Counted from the stretch's first letter, positions 1 through 7,753 are shown. The stretch: 15,371 nucleotides of DNA from an uncultured Coriobacteriaceae bacterium (GCA_946623915.1 CAMORQ010000012.1:1-15371), one strand, 5' to 3'. Program-made: numbers and translations. Notes: generated by a model not told the origin, from the letters alone.

Positions 1-37
1 CGCCCCTTTAATTACTATGTTTACTTATAATCATCAC

Positions 38-112
38 TTTTCATACAAAAGTTGAGAAATCCGATACCTATAGGCATAAAATCAGACAAATTCACCAACT
101 TTTGTATGAAAA
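38..112 (+). repeat. 75-bp palindromic element, copy 1
   Basis: Arms TTTTCATACAAAAGTTG (38-54) and CAACTTTTGTATGAAAA (96-112) are perfect 17-bp inverted repeats around a 41-bp core. The same architecture with identical length occurs at 1506, 7011, 7754 and 12743. The left flank at 19-37 (TTTACTTATAATCATCAC) recurs beside copy 3 in the opposite orientation, so copies 1 and 3 share 37 contiguous identical bases including the arm. The core resembles copy 2 (GATAC, then ATAGGCA). No protein is encoded, and I see no target-site duplication next to the arms. It could be a non-autonomous mobile element, a protein-binding site or a hairpin-RNA template. Confidence 0.9.
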
Positions 113-191
113 CGAGGCTCGACTAGATCTACGTACCCTGCTTACGCTCGCCCATTGTCCTTTCATCTTGTTCGCGTGTAGCCATGCAGAG

Positions 192-440
192 GAAGGCGCG
201 AGCTCGACCACTGAGGGGTGTGAACTCAGCGGAGGAGGGGTGCGAACTCAACAACGGAGTGAGTGCATTCCCAGCAGCAAAGTGGGTGCGACTTCGGCAG
301 CAGCGGAGGGCGCAAGCCCAATCAAGGTGAATGCGGAATCGGCAACGGGGTGACGCGACCTCGACAATAGAGGAGGCGTGAGCTCGGCCACGCAGAGGTT
401 GAGCTACCCCAACAGCAGAGGCGGGCGAGAGCCGAAGGTG
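192..440 (+). repeat. Degenerate tandem array, about 11 units of 20-25 bp
   Basis: Successive units start near 192, 217, 237, 261, 284, 309, 329, 351, 375, 398 and 421. They follow a loose pattern, GGGTGCGA-n-CTCGGCAACAG, seen for example as GGTGTGAACTCAGC, GGTGCGAACTCAACAACGG, GGTGCGACTTCGGCAGCAGCGG and GCGTGAGCTCGGCCACG. The unit length drifts and is not a multiple of three, and the short reading frames crossing it look non-coding. It begins 80 bp to the right of element copy 1 and ends at the terminator at 446-475. It looks like an old, diverged minisatellite. Confidence 0.6.
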
Positions 441-445
441 CACAT

Positions 446-475
446 AAAAAGGAGGCACCGTCTCCAGATGCCTCC
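446..475 (-). terminator. Rho-independent terminator (leftward)
   Basis: On the minus strand, GGAGGCA (475-469) pairs perfectly with TGCCTCC (457-451) across an 11-nt loop and is followed at once by five T residues (450-446). This is a canonical intrinsic terminator. The nearest upstream gene on this strand is the coiled-coil protein at 777-1286, 300 bp away. The terminator therefore ends either a long 3' UTR or a separate small RNA. Confidence 0.8.
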
Positions 476-776
476 CTGCTTCTGCGAAGCCGACGTGTGA
501 AACCGAACCTCGGCGCCGATGGAGCTTAACGCTCCAGGTTTTCGGTGGGGGCGCGAGGGAGCAGATTCGAACTGCAGCATCCAGTTAAACCCAACGCAAA
601 ACCGCACAGGACTTCAAACTACCGACAACGAAATAACTCCAACGCTTGAACAGCAACGTTTCTTTGAAGGAAACGTCGTTAAGACGGTGCGCTCCACCCG
701 GAAAGTGCGCAGCACCCGGCACCTGTTTGGCTGCGTCGATGCAGGCGGACAGGCACGGGGCTGCACGAGCTAGGGC
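476..776 (-). other. Gene-free, hairpin-rich tract before a terminator; possible sRNA or structured 3' UTR
   Basis: No credible reading frame is present. Hairpins capable of forming in a leftward transcript are GCTTC/GAAGC (478-490, 3-nt loop), TGGAGC/GCTCCA (520-536, 5-nt loop), GCAG/CTGC (561-575) and ACGTTTC/GAAACGT (656-676, 7-nt loop). GGTTTT (537-542) can also pair with AAAACC (597-602) to enclose the middle hairpin. The loop at 561-575 reads TTCGAAT on the minus strand, like a tRNA T-loop, but no matching acceptor stem or anticodon arm is present. I find no convincing promoter inside the tract, so read-through from the gene at 777-1286 is as likely as a separate RNA. Confidence 0.4.
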
Positions 777-1286
777 CTACACGTCAACCTCGAACTGGAT
801 AGTTTGGTTGGCGTAGTCAATTTCCATCTGAAGCTGCCGAATGCGCTCGGAAATATCCTGGAAATCGGCTTCAGCCTGCGCGACGTCGTAGTTTGCGTAT
901 TGGTATTCCGCGATTCTGTCGCCACGGTAGAACCCAGAGGAAACGCGCTGCTTGGGCAGGTTGGAGCGCAGCATGGAAAGGCGTGCGCGCTCGTTGTTCA
1001 GCTGCGCCATCAGCACAAGTGCCTCGTCGATTGAGATGCCGCTTTCGGGCAGAATCGTAGTGACGTTGAACGAATGCAGCGCGCAACGCAAGGCACGAAC
1101 CTTGGCGTCCAGTTCGGCAACGGACGCCCGCGCTTCCGCGTAGTTGTACTCAGGTGCTTCGCCCTCTTCGTCAACCGAGAGCACGTAGGTGCACACCTCG
1201 TTCTCGTTGCGCAGGATATGAGCTTTCTCTTCCTCGAAAGCCCGGATCTGCTTGTTTGCGCTCGCTGATGTGAATACTTTCTTCAT
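777..1286 (-). CDS. Small coiled-coil protein of unknown function
   Basis: This encodes 169 residues starting MKKVFTSASANKQIRAFEEEK and ending QTIQFEVDV. AGAGAGGGA lies about 6 bases before the ATG and fixes the start. No signal peptide or membrane helix is visible, so it is probably cytoplasmic. It is charged and helix-rich: heptad-like stretches at about 14-27, 52-75, 85-107 and 131-160 suggest a helical bundle or coiled-coil dimer. The middle has a FNVTT turn followed by SGISIDEALVLMAQLNNERARL. The layout (long helices, an N/T turn, a hydrophobic mid-helix, a final helix) recalls small DIP1984-like actinobacterial proteins, but I would not assign it on that basis. It appears monocistronic, with a terminator about 300 bp downstream. 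Function unknown. Confidence 0.8.
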   Translation of the reverse strand: MKKVFTSASANKQIRAFEEEKAHILRNENEVCTYVLSVDEEGEAPEYNYAEARASVAELDAKVRALRCALHSFNVTTILPESGISIDEALVLMAQLNNERARLSMLRSNLPKQRVSSGFYRGDRIAEYQYANYDVAQAEADFQDISERIRQLQMEIDYANQTIQFEVDV

Positions 1287-1349
1287 TTTTAATCCCTCTC
1301 TCTATCTGCGGTGCGGACCATGCTGTGGCAGGGTGCCTTCCGCGTTAAT

Positions 1350-1364
1350 TGTTGTGAATCAACA
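1350..1364. promoter_or_regulatory. Small dyad upstream of the 777-1286 gene
   Basis: TGTTG-TGAAT-CAACA is a perfect 5-bp-arm dyad, 64-78 bases upstream of the leftward ATG at 1286. Its place fits a promoter operator, but dyads this short occur often by chance and no clear -35/-10 pair was found next to it. Confidence 0.25.
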
Positions 1365-1505
1365 GGTGAATTCGATGGCTTCATCCTACATTCTCTAGCG
1401 CCGTGCCACGAGGCATCGGGTGTTGAAATCACCTCAGAATATTGATGTGGGTTCCCTCAGCTTGTCTCTTCTGTATAAATTGCTGCGTTTACTTATAAGC
1501 GTTCG

Positions 1506-1580
1506 TTTTCATACAAAAGTTGGGAAAACCGATACTGATAGGCAAATAATGGAGTGGATTTATCAACTTTTGTATGAAAA
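1506..1580 (+). repeat. 75-bp palindromic element, copy 2
   Basis: Perfect 17-bp inverted arms at 1506-1522 and 1564-1580 enclose a 41-bp core. The core is closest to copy 1 (GATACTGATAGGCA against GATACCTATAGGCA). The left flank reads GTTTACTTATAAGCGTTCG, matching copy 1 over its first 12 bases, and the right flank begins TGC as in copies 3 (reversed), 4 and 5. It lies about 160 bp before the MFS gene and 58 bp before a tandem duplication. Confidence 0.9.
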
Positions 1581-1638
1581 TGCGGAATGCGGTGTCGCTA
1601 GGAGTGGACCCCGGGTGAAGGCAGGCTCTAGGTGAAGG

Positions 1639-1702
1639 CGGGCTGCGCGAGGCAGCGGGCTGCAAGGAGACGGGCTGCGCGAGGCAGCGGGCTGCAAGAG
1701 AG
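1639..1702 (+). repeat. 32-bp tandem duplication abutting the MFS gene
   Basis: Two adjacent 32-bp units (1639-1670 and 1671-1702) start CGGGCTGCGCGAGGCAGCGG. Their first 28 bases are identical and the last four differ (GAGA/AGAG). Each unit also contains GGGCTGC twice. The array ends 36 bases before the chosen MFS start codon, inside the likely 5' UTR. A change in copy number would alter leader length. Confidence 0.85.
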
Positions 1703-1738
1703 GTGCCCTGGGAGGAAATGGGCAGCACGAGGAGGACG

Positions 1739-3130
1739 ATGGACAGAGCCAGTCACAAAGTGAACTACGGAATCGTTCTCGCCGTATACTTGACGGGCCT
1801 TCTGATCGGCGGCCTGTACGTGGGTATGGTCTCGCCTGCGCGCACGGTTATCCAGGCAAGCTTCGGCATCGATGGCACGCTTGGCATCTGGATGATAAAT
1901 ATTTACACGCTGTTCTACGCCGCCCTCATTCCCGTGATTGGGAAGGTGGCCGACCGGCGTGGGCGCAAGCGCGTGTTCACTGCGTGCATAGGTGTGTTTT
2001 GCGCAGGTGCGGTGCTGTGCGGTTTGTCTCAGGCATGCGGTGGTTTCCCCTTGCTGCTGGCCGGGCGCATCGTGCAAGCGGCCGGTGCCGGTGGCATGAT
2101 TCCGGTGGCAAATGCCGAAATCGGCACGACGTTTCCCGAAGACAAGCGCGGTACGGCACTGGGGATGGCCGCCTTGGTGATGGGCGTGTCGAACGTGTTC
2201 GGCGCAGTGGCGGGCAGTGCGGCGATCGATGCGTTTGGCGCACAGAACTGGTCGGCCATGTTCTTCCTCTGCGTGCCGTTTTGCGTTGCAGTGATGGGGG
2301 CGGCCGTCGTGTTTCTCCCAGACAGCGAATGCGAATCCGACTCACGTAAGATGGACGTGGCGGGATCGGTGTTGTTTGCGTCATCCGTGCTGATGCTATT
2401 ACTCGGCGTGAAGAATGTTGACTTCACCGACGCATCGTCGCTGGCAGCGCCTGGCACTTGGGGTCCTTTGGCGGTTGCGGCTTTGTGCGCTGCGGCATTT
2501 CGCTTCGTGGAGAAGCGCGCCGACGACCCCGTGTTTCATCTCGAGTATTTCCGCAACCGCCAGATTGTGACCATCGTGATCGCATCGTTTTTCATCGGAT
2601 GCTTCATTGTTTCGATGGTGCTCGTGCCCGAGATGGCCGAGCAAGTGCTTGGCGGCACATTGGGCTCTGGTGGCTACTACGTGATGGCCATCGGATTGGT
2701 TTCATTCGCGACCACGCCAATCGGCGGCAAGTTGATCGACCGTATGGGCCCGAAGCCGGTGCTTGTAGGCGGACTGGTTATTTCCATTGCCGGCTTGCTG
2801 TATCTAGCGTTTGTCGCTATGGCTGCACCGAGCTCCTTAACGCTTGTCGTCGGGTTGGCCATCGTGGGGGCGGGAATGGGCTTTTCCATGGGCGCCCCCA
2901 CAAATTACATGATCTTGGAAAACGTGTCGCAGGATGAAAGCACGTCTGCCATTGCCACCATCACGCTGGTTCGCCAAATCGGCACGTCGTTAGCGCCGGC
3001 CATCTACGTGGGCATCACGGCCGCGACCCCGGGAGTGGCGGGATATGCAAACATGGTACTGTGCGTGGCGGTTTTCAGCGCTTGCGCCTTGGTGGCGGTG
3101 CTGCCCTATAGGTCGTCATCGTATTCGTGA
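1739..3130 (+). CDS. MFS multidrug-type exporter, 14 TM (DHA2 family)
   Basis: This is a 463-residue inner-membrane protein of the major facilitator superfamily, probably a proton-driven efflux pump. The hydrophobic profile gives about 14 helices, as in the EmrB/QacA (DHA2) group. Motif A is clear at 68-78 (GKVADRRGRKR), with a degenerate second copy in the C-terminal half (GGKLIDRMGPKP, about 329-340). LAGRIVQAAGAGGM (108-120) matches the motif B arginine region and GVSNVFGAVAG (149-159) fits motif C, the antiporter signature. The ATG at 1739 is chosen because GAGGAGG ends three bases before it and the first helix follows soon after. An in-frame ATG at 1718 and GTG at 1703 are alternatives with poorer spacing. 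The substrate cannot be read from sequence. It is alone on this strand, and no clear terminator follows. Confidence 0.9.
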   Translation: MDRASHKVNYGIVLAVYLTGLLIGGLYVGMVSPARTVIQASFGIDGTLGIWMINIYTLFYAALIPVIGKVADRRGRKRVFTACIGVFCAGAVLCGLSQACGGFPLLLAGRIVQAAGAGGMIPVANAEIGTTFPEDKRGTALGMAALVMGVSNVFGAVAGSAAIDAFGAQNWSAMFFLCVPFCVAVMGAAVVFLPDSECESDSRKMDVAGSVLFASSVLMLLLGVKNVDFTDASSLAAPGTWGPLAVAALCAAAFRFVEKRADDPVFHLEYFRNRQIVTIVIASFFIGCFIVSMVLVPEMAEQVLGGTLGSGGYYVMAIGLVSFATTPIGGKLIDRMGPKPVLVGGLVISIAGLLYLAFVAMAAPSSLTLVVGLAIVGAGMGFSMGAPTNYMILENVSQDESTSAIATITLVRQIGTSLAPAIYVGITAATPGVAGYANMVLCVAVFSACALVAVLPYRSSSYS

Positions 3131-3215
3131 AAGAGTGCGACTCACGACTGTCTTATAGGTCGGCCCAGCACTGCGCTTGGCATCGCTGCGCAGGTCGAGA
3201 TCGTTCCCGGAGATT

Positions 3216-3267
3216 GCCACGCAGGCAGCGCGTCGCGACCGGTATCGCCACGCAGGCAGCGCGTCGC
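3216..3267 (+). repeat. 21-bp direct repeat, two copies
   Basis: GCCACGCAGGCAGCGCGTCG(C) occurs at 3216-3236 and again at 3247-3267, a 31-bp period. It sits in the 243-bp gap between the convergent MFS and VIT/VWA genes. The rest of that gap (3131-3373) holds only a short duplication, CCCTAGCG, near 3290-3307, and no clear terminator or gene. Confidence 0.8.
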
Positions 3268-3373
3268 CCGAGGTCGTTCTGTGCGGCGCCCCTAGCGTCC
3301 CTAGCGCGCTTTGCCTTCAGCTCCTCAGAATTCGCACGTCAGACATCACCGCCCAGCAGCAGCGCCCCCGGCA

Positions 3374-6300
3374 TCATCGCGCGGCGTCGCCATATGCGGC
3401 CACGCCCACGTGGATCATTTCCTTTTCGTTCTCCAGACGCGTGGACGTGACCGTCTGCTTCTGTGTTGGGCGACCCCAGTCGGTGTAGACGGTAAGCGTG
3501 CAGCTGGCAGGACCGAAAATGGTCTGCTGATGCGACGCGTAGTAATGCGCACGCACAACGTATTCGCCGTCCAAAGCACGTCTGATCGCGTAGAGCTCCG
3601 GGCCGTACCCGTCGGTGATGTCTTCCGACACCCGTCCGCCGGCGTGCGTCAACCGATGCCCGTAGTACGCTTCTTCGCCACTGGGTTCGGTGACATGAAG
3701 ATCGATGTCTGTTTCGTCGGCATCCCAGGCCAGCGTAACGCGCAGATCGCAATCGAACACGTCGTCTAGCCCTTCGCCAAGCGACTCGAGTTTCGGGGCC
3801 GTGCCCCACTTCTGCGCGTCTGCCCACGCGCGAAGTACGTTGTATTCCTCCACGGCGAACAGGGACACCGCTTCTGCCCTGCGTTGCCATGGGGTGAAGG
3901 CGACATTCCGGTAGAAGTCGCCCGCTTCCTCTGCGCATGCCCGGGCTTTGTCCGCATCGCCTTCGTCGTACGCGTGGCGAGCAAGTTCGTCCAGAACGAG
4001 CGCAACATCCCGATGGCTTTGGGAATCTTCGGGACGCAACTTCAAGACGCGGCGCAGCACGGAAAGAGCGCGTTCCAGTTCGCCGGCTTCGCGCAGGCGC
4101 CATGCCATCACCCGAAGCAGCGCCGCATCTTCGACACGCATTTCGGCCAAGTTCGAAAGGACCTTCAGGCCGAAGGCGTGATCGCCGTTTGCCATGAACC
4201 AGCCTGCGCAGTCGATGAAGAAGGAAGGTGACGCGGCGTGCTTCGACCGCACGTCGTGGTACGCGTTGCGAGCCGCGTCGCGTCCGCCGCGCAAGGCGTC
4301 ATCGAGTGCGACCAGGTAGTCGGCGTCGGGCATCCAGGCTTGCACCGTCACCGATGCTGCAGTGGCTGGGCTGCCGTTGCCCGAATCGCGTCCTTCGTCG
4401 TTCGGCAACCCGTAGGCGGGCTCCGCCGATGCGAATGCGATCGCGTCCATCAGCGCCGAATCCTCCGCAAACGCCATGACCTCCCGCTCCCCAAAGTCGT
4501 GCGCATCTATCGAAGCGCTCGCAAATACACGTGTGTCGGCAATGGCGCCGGTGAAGCTTGCGCCAGCCCCAAAGGTTCCGCTTGTCCTGCCCGGCACGGC
4601 GGCATTGTCGTTTGGCATGGTGGTTCCGCAACGGGGGCAGAACCGTGCGTCCGCACCGGCGCAGTATCCGCATGAAGGGCAGACGCCTGTATCCTCCGCT
4701 GGCTGCGTGTTGCTGTAGTCCTTTCGCCACCATTCGCGCAAATCCGCCCAGGCACGCTTCAAGTTGCGCACATGGTCGTCTTTCATGCCCTGCTCGGACG
4801 ACACTTTCATGATGCCGCCGACGTGACGCTCCCATTCCTGATGCATGCGCTTCCAGGTTTTCGGCGGCTCGATTTCGTAGCGAAGATATTGATCGAGCGT
4901 TTCCAGGACAAGTAGCGATGTGGCAGGGGATGATAGCCCGAATTGTCTGCCAAGTGCCAGTAGCTCGTCGGCGTGTTCGTCCGCATGGGGCGAAAGCTGC
5001 GCCACGCGGATTGCAGCCCACGCGCGAGAAAGCGTAGAGCCTTCGCGCGCGTTTTCTGCTGCAAGGTGAAATACCGTGCCCGTGTTCTCGAACGCGATTG
5101 TGGTTTCGTCTGCTTCGAGCTTACCGGCGATGGAGTACCTGCCGTCATGTCCCGAGCCGATCCCCAACACCTCCGAGACGCCAGGCCCGGAAACGCCGGT
5201 AAGCCGGTTGGGGTGGAACACCGCCTGCGCCAGACCCTCGGTGTGCTTCGGTGCCGCGTCCACATCGTAGACAAGTCCGTTGCATGTTTGTCGCAGGAAT
5301 TCCGCATCTCGAGTGCTGCCCGAGACGATCGCCACGATTCGCATGTCGCGCGGCAGTGGTGCAGGTGCCTCGCTTATGGTCGCCATTCCGTCCGTGAACA
5401 GCACGTAAACCTCGTTTTCGCTGATAGGAGGCGTGGCCGGCGCTTCCGATAGCGCCTGATGCAGGTTCCGAAAATCCGTCGCGCCGTCGTAGCGCAGGGA
5501 GCCGATGCGGTCCATAAGTGCATCGACCGAGCTGAACTCGACGGCTTCTTCGGCTACGTCCGCGAATGCCACCAGTCGGATCCGTTTGGCCTGGGCGCAA
5601 TATGCGCGCAGCAGTTCGAGCTCGGACGCATGGTCTGTGCCCGCGCGCGATCCCGATGTGTCCCAAATCACCGTTATGGCTTCTAGGTCTGGTGCGTCGA
5701 TTGAATCGACGACCGTTGCGATTTCGGATGCAGCGAACCACATGCTGCCGTTTTCGTCGCGCTCTATGACTGCGAACGACTCGGGCAGCTTGGGAAGCAC
5801 GAAGCGCACACCGGCGTTGGCCGACACGTCGAGCTCTTCCGACTCCGCATGCCAGCGAGCACCGGCCTTTCCGAATGTGGCCCCGCTTGCTTCGAGCAGA
5901 ATCGGGTCGCCTGCACCTATCATTTCGACGTCGATGCAGAGCGTTCTCTTGTGCAGCTGGCCTTCAGGCATCGGCAAATCCAGCACTGCTTCTGCGCCGC
6001 CTGTCAGGATAAGTGGCGCTGTGTAGCGCAATTGAACCGTGCGCGTACTGCCCTTCGGTATGGGGTATACGCGCGTCCGGTAGATGTTGTCCTTCACCGC
6101 TTCCACAAGCCCCGGGTCGGTGCCTATCCGCTGCTCGGTTTCGAAAGCGATGCGAGCCTCATCTTTGGGGACAACCACGCCGTCGACCAGTTGGCCATCG
6201 ATGTCGAGCGCATAGCCGCACACGACCGCCCCGTCGGGCATCGGGATCGCAAGTGAAGCGCTTATGTCGCGTTCGTTGGGGTTGTGTATCACGAGGGTTT

Positions 6301-6472
6301 CGGCGACGTCGGCATAGAGCCCGCAGACGCGTGCTTGAACGTCCAGCGATTCGATCGTGCATGGCGCGTCCGACGATTCCACTGTGGTCGTATCGATCCA
6401 GTGCATGGGAATCGGGAAGGCGGGCGCTCTGGGAACGAAGTGCTGGCTGGTTTGTGTCGATAGGGCATTCAT
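3374..6472 (-). CDS. VIT / VWA / zinc-ribbon / TPR-like / DUF2135 protein
   Basis: This 1032-residue protein has several domains in order. A VIT domain (about 35-160) is followed by a VWA domain (about 263-400) with an intact metal-site motif D271-T-S-G-S and later TDF and TDG segments. A four-cysteine zinc ribbon follows (C598, C601, C612, C615, with an extra C604). Helical TPR-like repeats span about 760-860. A C-terminal DUF2135-type beta domain (about 905-1022) contains DLRVTLAWDADETDIDLHVTEPSG. VIT and VWA domains usually mediate metal-dependent protein contacts. No signal peptide or membrane helix is visible, so it is probably cytoplasmic and may scaffold a complex. The start at 6472 is chosen because AAAGGAG lies 5 bases upstream; the frame extends 86 residues further but that part looks untranslated. 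It is divergent from the gene at 8209. Its partner is unknown. Confidence 0.88.
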   Translation of the reverse strand: MNALSTQTSQHFVPRAPAFPIPMHWIDTTTVESSDAPCTIESLDVQARVCGLYADVAETLVIHNPNERDISASLAIPMPDGAVVCGYALDIDGQLVDGVVVPKDEARIAFETEQRIGTDPGLVEAVKDNIYRTRVYPIPKGSTRTVQLRYTAPLILTGGAEAVLDLPMPEGQLHKRTLCIDVEMIGAGDPILLEASGATFGKAGARWHAESEELDVSANAGVRFVLPKLPESFAVIERDENGSMWFAASEIATVVDSIDAPDLEAITVIWDTSGSRAGTDHASELELLRAYCAQAKRIRLVAFADVAEEAVEFSSVDALMDRIGSLRYDGATDFRNLHQALSEAPATPPISENEVYVLFTDGMATISEAPAPLPRDMRIVAIVSGSTRDAEFLRQTCNGLVYDVDAAPKHTEGLAQAVFHPNRLTGVSGPGVSEVLGIGSGHDGRYSIAGKLEADETTIAFENTGTVFHLAAENAREGSTLSRAWAAIRVAQLSPHADEHADELLALGRQFGLSSPATSLLVLETLDQYLRYEIEPPKTWKRMHQEWERHVGGIMKVSSEQGMKDDHVRNLKRAWADLREWWRKDYSNTQPAEDTGVCPSCGYCAGADARFCPRCGTTMPNDNAAVPGRTSGTFGAGASFTGAIADTRVFASASIDAHDFGEREVMAFAEDSALMDAIAFASAEPAYGLPNDEGRDSGNGSPATAASVTVQAWMPDADYLVALDDALRGGRDAARNAYHDVRSKHAASPSFFIDCAGWFMANGDHAFGLKVLSNLAEMRVEDAALLRVMAWRLREAGELERALSVLRRVLKLRPEDSQSHRDVALVLDELARHAYDEGDADKARACAEEAGDFYRNVAFTPWQRRAEAVSLFAVEEYNVLRAWADAQKWGTAPKLESLGEGLDDVFDCDLRVTLAWDADETDIDLHVTEPSGEEAYYGHRLTHAGGRVSEDITDGYGPELYAIRRALDGEYVVRAHYYASHQQTIFGPASCTLTVYTDWGRPTQKQTVTSTRLENEKEMIHVGVAAYGDAAR

Positions 6473-6605
6473 GGCTGCTCCTTTCCTGGTCACATTGCTC
6501 CGCAAGTGGGGCTGTTGCGGCGGGCTTCTGCGAAGTGGCTCCCTATGGAGTGGCTCCTTGCGGACAGGGGAGGATTGTTCGCACGACCACCCCTGTTCGA
6601 AGCAC

Positions 6606-6637
6606 ATCATAGCGTGCGGAGCAGTCGTTGATGTCAA
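6606..6637 (-). promoter_or_regulatory. Weak promoter candidate for the VIT/VWA gene
   Basis: On the minus strand a perfect TTGACA (6637-6632) is followed by TATGAT (6611-6606). The 20-bp spacer is longer than the usual 17, so this pair is doubtful. It would give a leader of about 130 nt. Confidence 0.25.
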
Positions 6638-6810
6638 TCGGCGGATGACATTTCGTTGCACGACATTGTGACCATTGTGCAGCATCAGGTATGCGATCCG
6701 CGCTTCTCGCCCAGAGCAGCCGCGCCCCAAAGGATTCGTTCTGCACAGAGGCGCCCAACGCGGCCGTACCCAATGCGGCTGAGTTCAATAGGAGATACCA
6801 ACGTTGGAAC

Positions 6811-6863
6811 GCCCGTAGGGAGTCGCCATGCGCGTAGGTGCCCGTAGGGAGTCGCCATGCGCG
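6811..6863 (+). repeat. 24-bp direct repeat, two copies, 29-bp period
   Basis: GCCCGTAGGGAGTCGCCATG plus CGCG occurs at 6811-6834 and 6840-6863. A looser repeat, CCCAAYGCGGCYG, occurs twice just before it (near 6748 and 6770). Reading element copy 3 in its own orientation, these repeats lie on its right side, as at copies 1, 2 and 5. Confidence 0.85.
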
Positions 6864-7010
6864 GAAGCGCCCGGCGCGGCTGCGCCCTCAAGGAGGGAAG
6901 CCGTCGCTTGTGTCCACACCTGTCCTCCGCCCTACGTGCTTTCTTCTCCATCCCGTTGCTACCGCCATGGCCCTTTCGCGCCGCTGTCCCGAGCGTCGGC
7001 GCGTTCTGCA

Positions 7011-7085
7011 TTTTCATACAAAAGTTGATGAAATTGGCCAAAATGTTACCCTTAGAATTCGATTACCTCAACTTTTGTATGAAAA
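7011..7085 (-). repeat. 75-bp palindromic element, copy 3 (reverse orientation)
   Basis: Perfect 17-bp inverted arms at 7011-7027 and 7069-7085 surround a 41-bp core. Orientation is set by the flanks: GTGATGATTATAAGTAAACA after the right arm is the exact reverse complement of the flank left of copy 1, and TGCA before the left arm is the reverse of the TGC flank at copies 2, 4 and 5. Read reversed, the core keeps the invariant columns of the family. Confidence 0.9.
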
Positions 7086-7343
7086 GTGATGATTATAAGT
7101 AAACACAAGGATATAAGGAAGGGCGAGTCTTCGGCGGGAGTTATCGGGACATCGGCCGTCCTGCCGGTGCGACGGACGTGAAACGCCTCCCGTTCGCGCC
7201 CGTACGCCCGGCGCGGCGCTCGCGCCCGTTTGCGTCCGGGCAGATGCCCATCCCCCCGTTCGCGCCTGGGGCAGGTCTGATACGGGGTGGTTGCTTCCCA
7301 GCTTTTATTCCAGGAGCTGGGCTGCCTGCGGCCAGATGGGCCA

Positions 7344-7402
7344 TGCAGTTTTCAAGGTCCGCGAATGTTGCAGGCACTAGATTACGGAACCTGAAAACTG
7401 CA
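7344..7402. repeat. 18-bp near-perfect inverted repeat (stem-loop)
   Basis: TGCAGTTTTCAAGGTCCG (7344-7361) pairs with CGGAACCTGAAAACTGCA (7385-7402) apart from one single-base bulge on each side; the loop is 23 nt. The loop plus closing bases contain GTTGCAGG (7367-7374), which is complementary to CCTGCAAC at 7431-7438, so a pseudoknot or alternative fold is possible. Its sequence is unrelated to the 75-bp element. Confidence 0.7.
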
Positions 7403-7571
7403 GTCGTAGTTTCTACGAACGCTCGCGATCCCTGCAACTTCTTCTGGGGGTCTCTTTCGATAAGCCCTTTTAACGAGGGGCTTGATGGGCTCGTTGCGCA
7501 ACATTTTGCCTTTGCCCGTTAGGCGTCCCGCTATCAGGCATCAACGAGACGCGAGAATCGTCTCCCCGTCG

Positions 7572-7650
7572 CCTGTCGTCCGCACGGAATCTCCCAAGAT
7601 GGTGTAAGAACCCCTGTCGTCCGCACGGAATCTCCCAAGGTGGTGCAAGA
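7572..7650 (+). repeat. 38-bp direct repeat, two copies, 41-bp period
   Basis: CCTGTCGTCCGCACGGAATC begins both copies (7572-7609 and 7613-7650), which match over 38 bases with two transitions. The array lies about 100 bp left of element copy 4. Confidence 0.85.
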
Positions 7651-7753
7651 GCTGGGCCTGGCCCTCTGTCACTCGGCTGGCCTATCCTGGTTCTGACCCT
7701 GCATGCGCGTATGGTGGATAAGGCGAAACCAGTATGTAATCTATAAGATTCAC

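Larger units (their letters stand above)
7086..7753. other. 668-bp gene-free, hairpin-rich segment between copies 3 and 4
   Basis: No convincing gene is present; a 98-codon frame on the minus strand (7141-7437) is Pro/Gly/Arg-rich and overlaps palindromes, so I treat it as non-coding. The first part (7180-7275) holds loose repeats of CCCGTTYGCGYCYG. Downstream are hairpins at 7344-7402, 7404-7418 (TCGTAG/CTACGA), 7427-7452 (GATCCC/GGGGTC, one G-T pair), 7462-7483 (AAGCCC/GGGCTT) and 7546-7564 (GAGACG/CGTCTC), then a 38-bp direct repeat. It could be a structured RNA, a decayed mobile sequence or a repeat cluster. Confidence 0.45.

Noticed and set aside
38..112. Integron attC site
   Set aside because: attC sites have RYYYAAC on the left and GTTRRRY on the right. 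Here the left arm ends GTTG and the right arm begins CAAC, the reverse arrangement, and there is no integrase or cassette layout.
192..440. CRISPR array
   Set aside because: Units are only 20-25 bp, there are no identical repeats separated by unique spacers, and there are no cas genes.
561..575. tRNA or tmRNA 3' end on the minus strand, from a GCAG-TTCGAAT-CTGC T-arm
   Set aside because: The following bases do not pair with any upstream acceptor segment, no anticodon or D arm fits, no terminal CCA lies at the right distance, and no tmRNA 5' end or tag sequence was found.
6473..6730. 86-residue N-terminal extension of the VIT/VWA protein
   Set aside because: AAAGGAG precedes the internal ATG at 6472, and the upstream part has low-complexity, non-protein-like composition.
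7141..7437. 98-codon reading frame on the minus strand
   Set aside because: It crosses the large palindrome, is rich in Pro, Gly and Arg as expected for random high-GC DNA, and has no convincing ribosome binding site. A recurrent repeat could explain it better than a gene.
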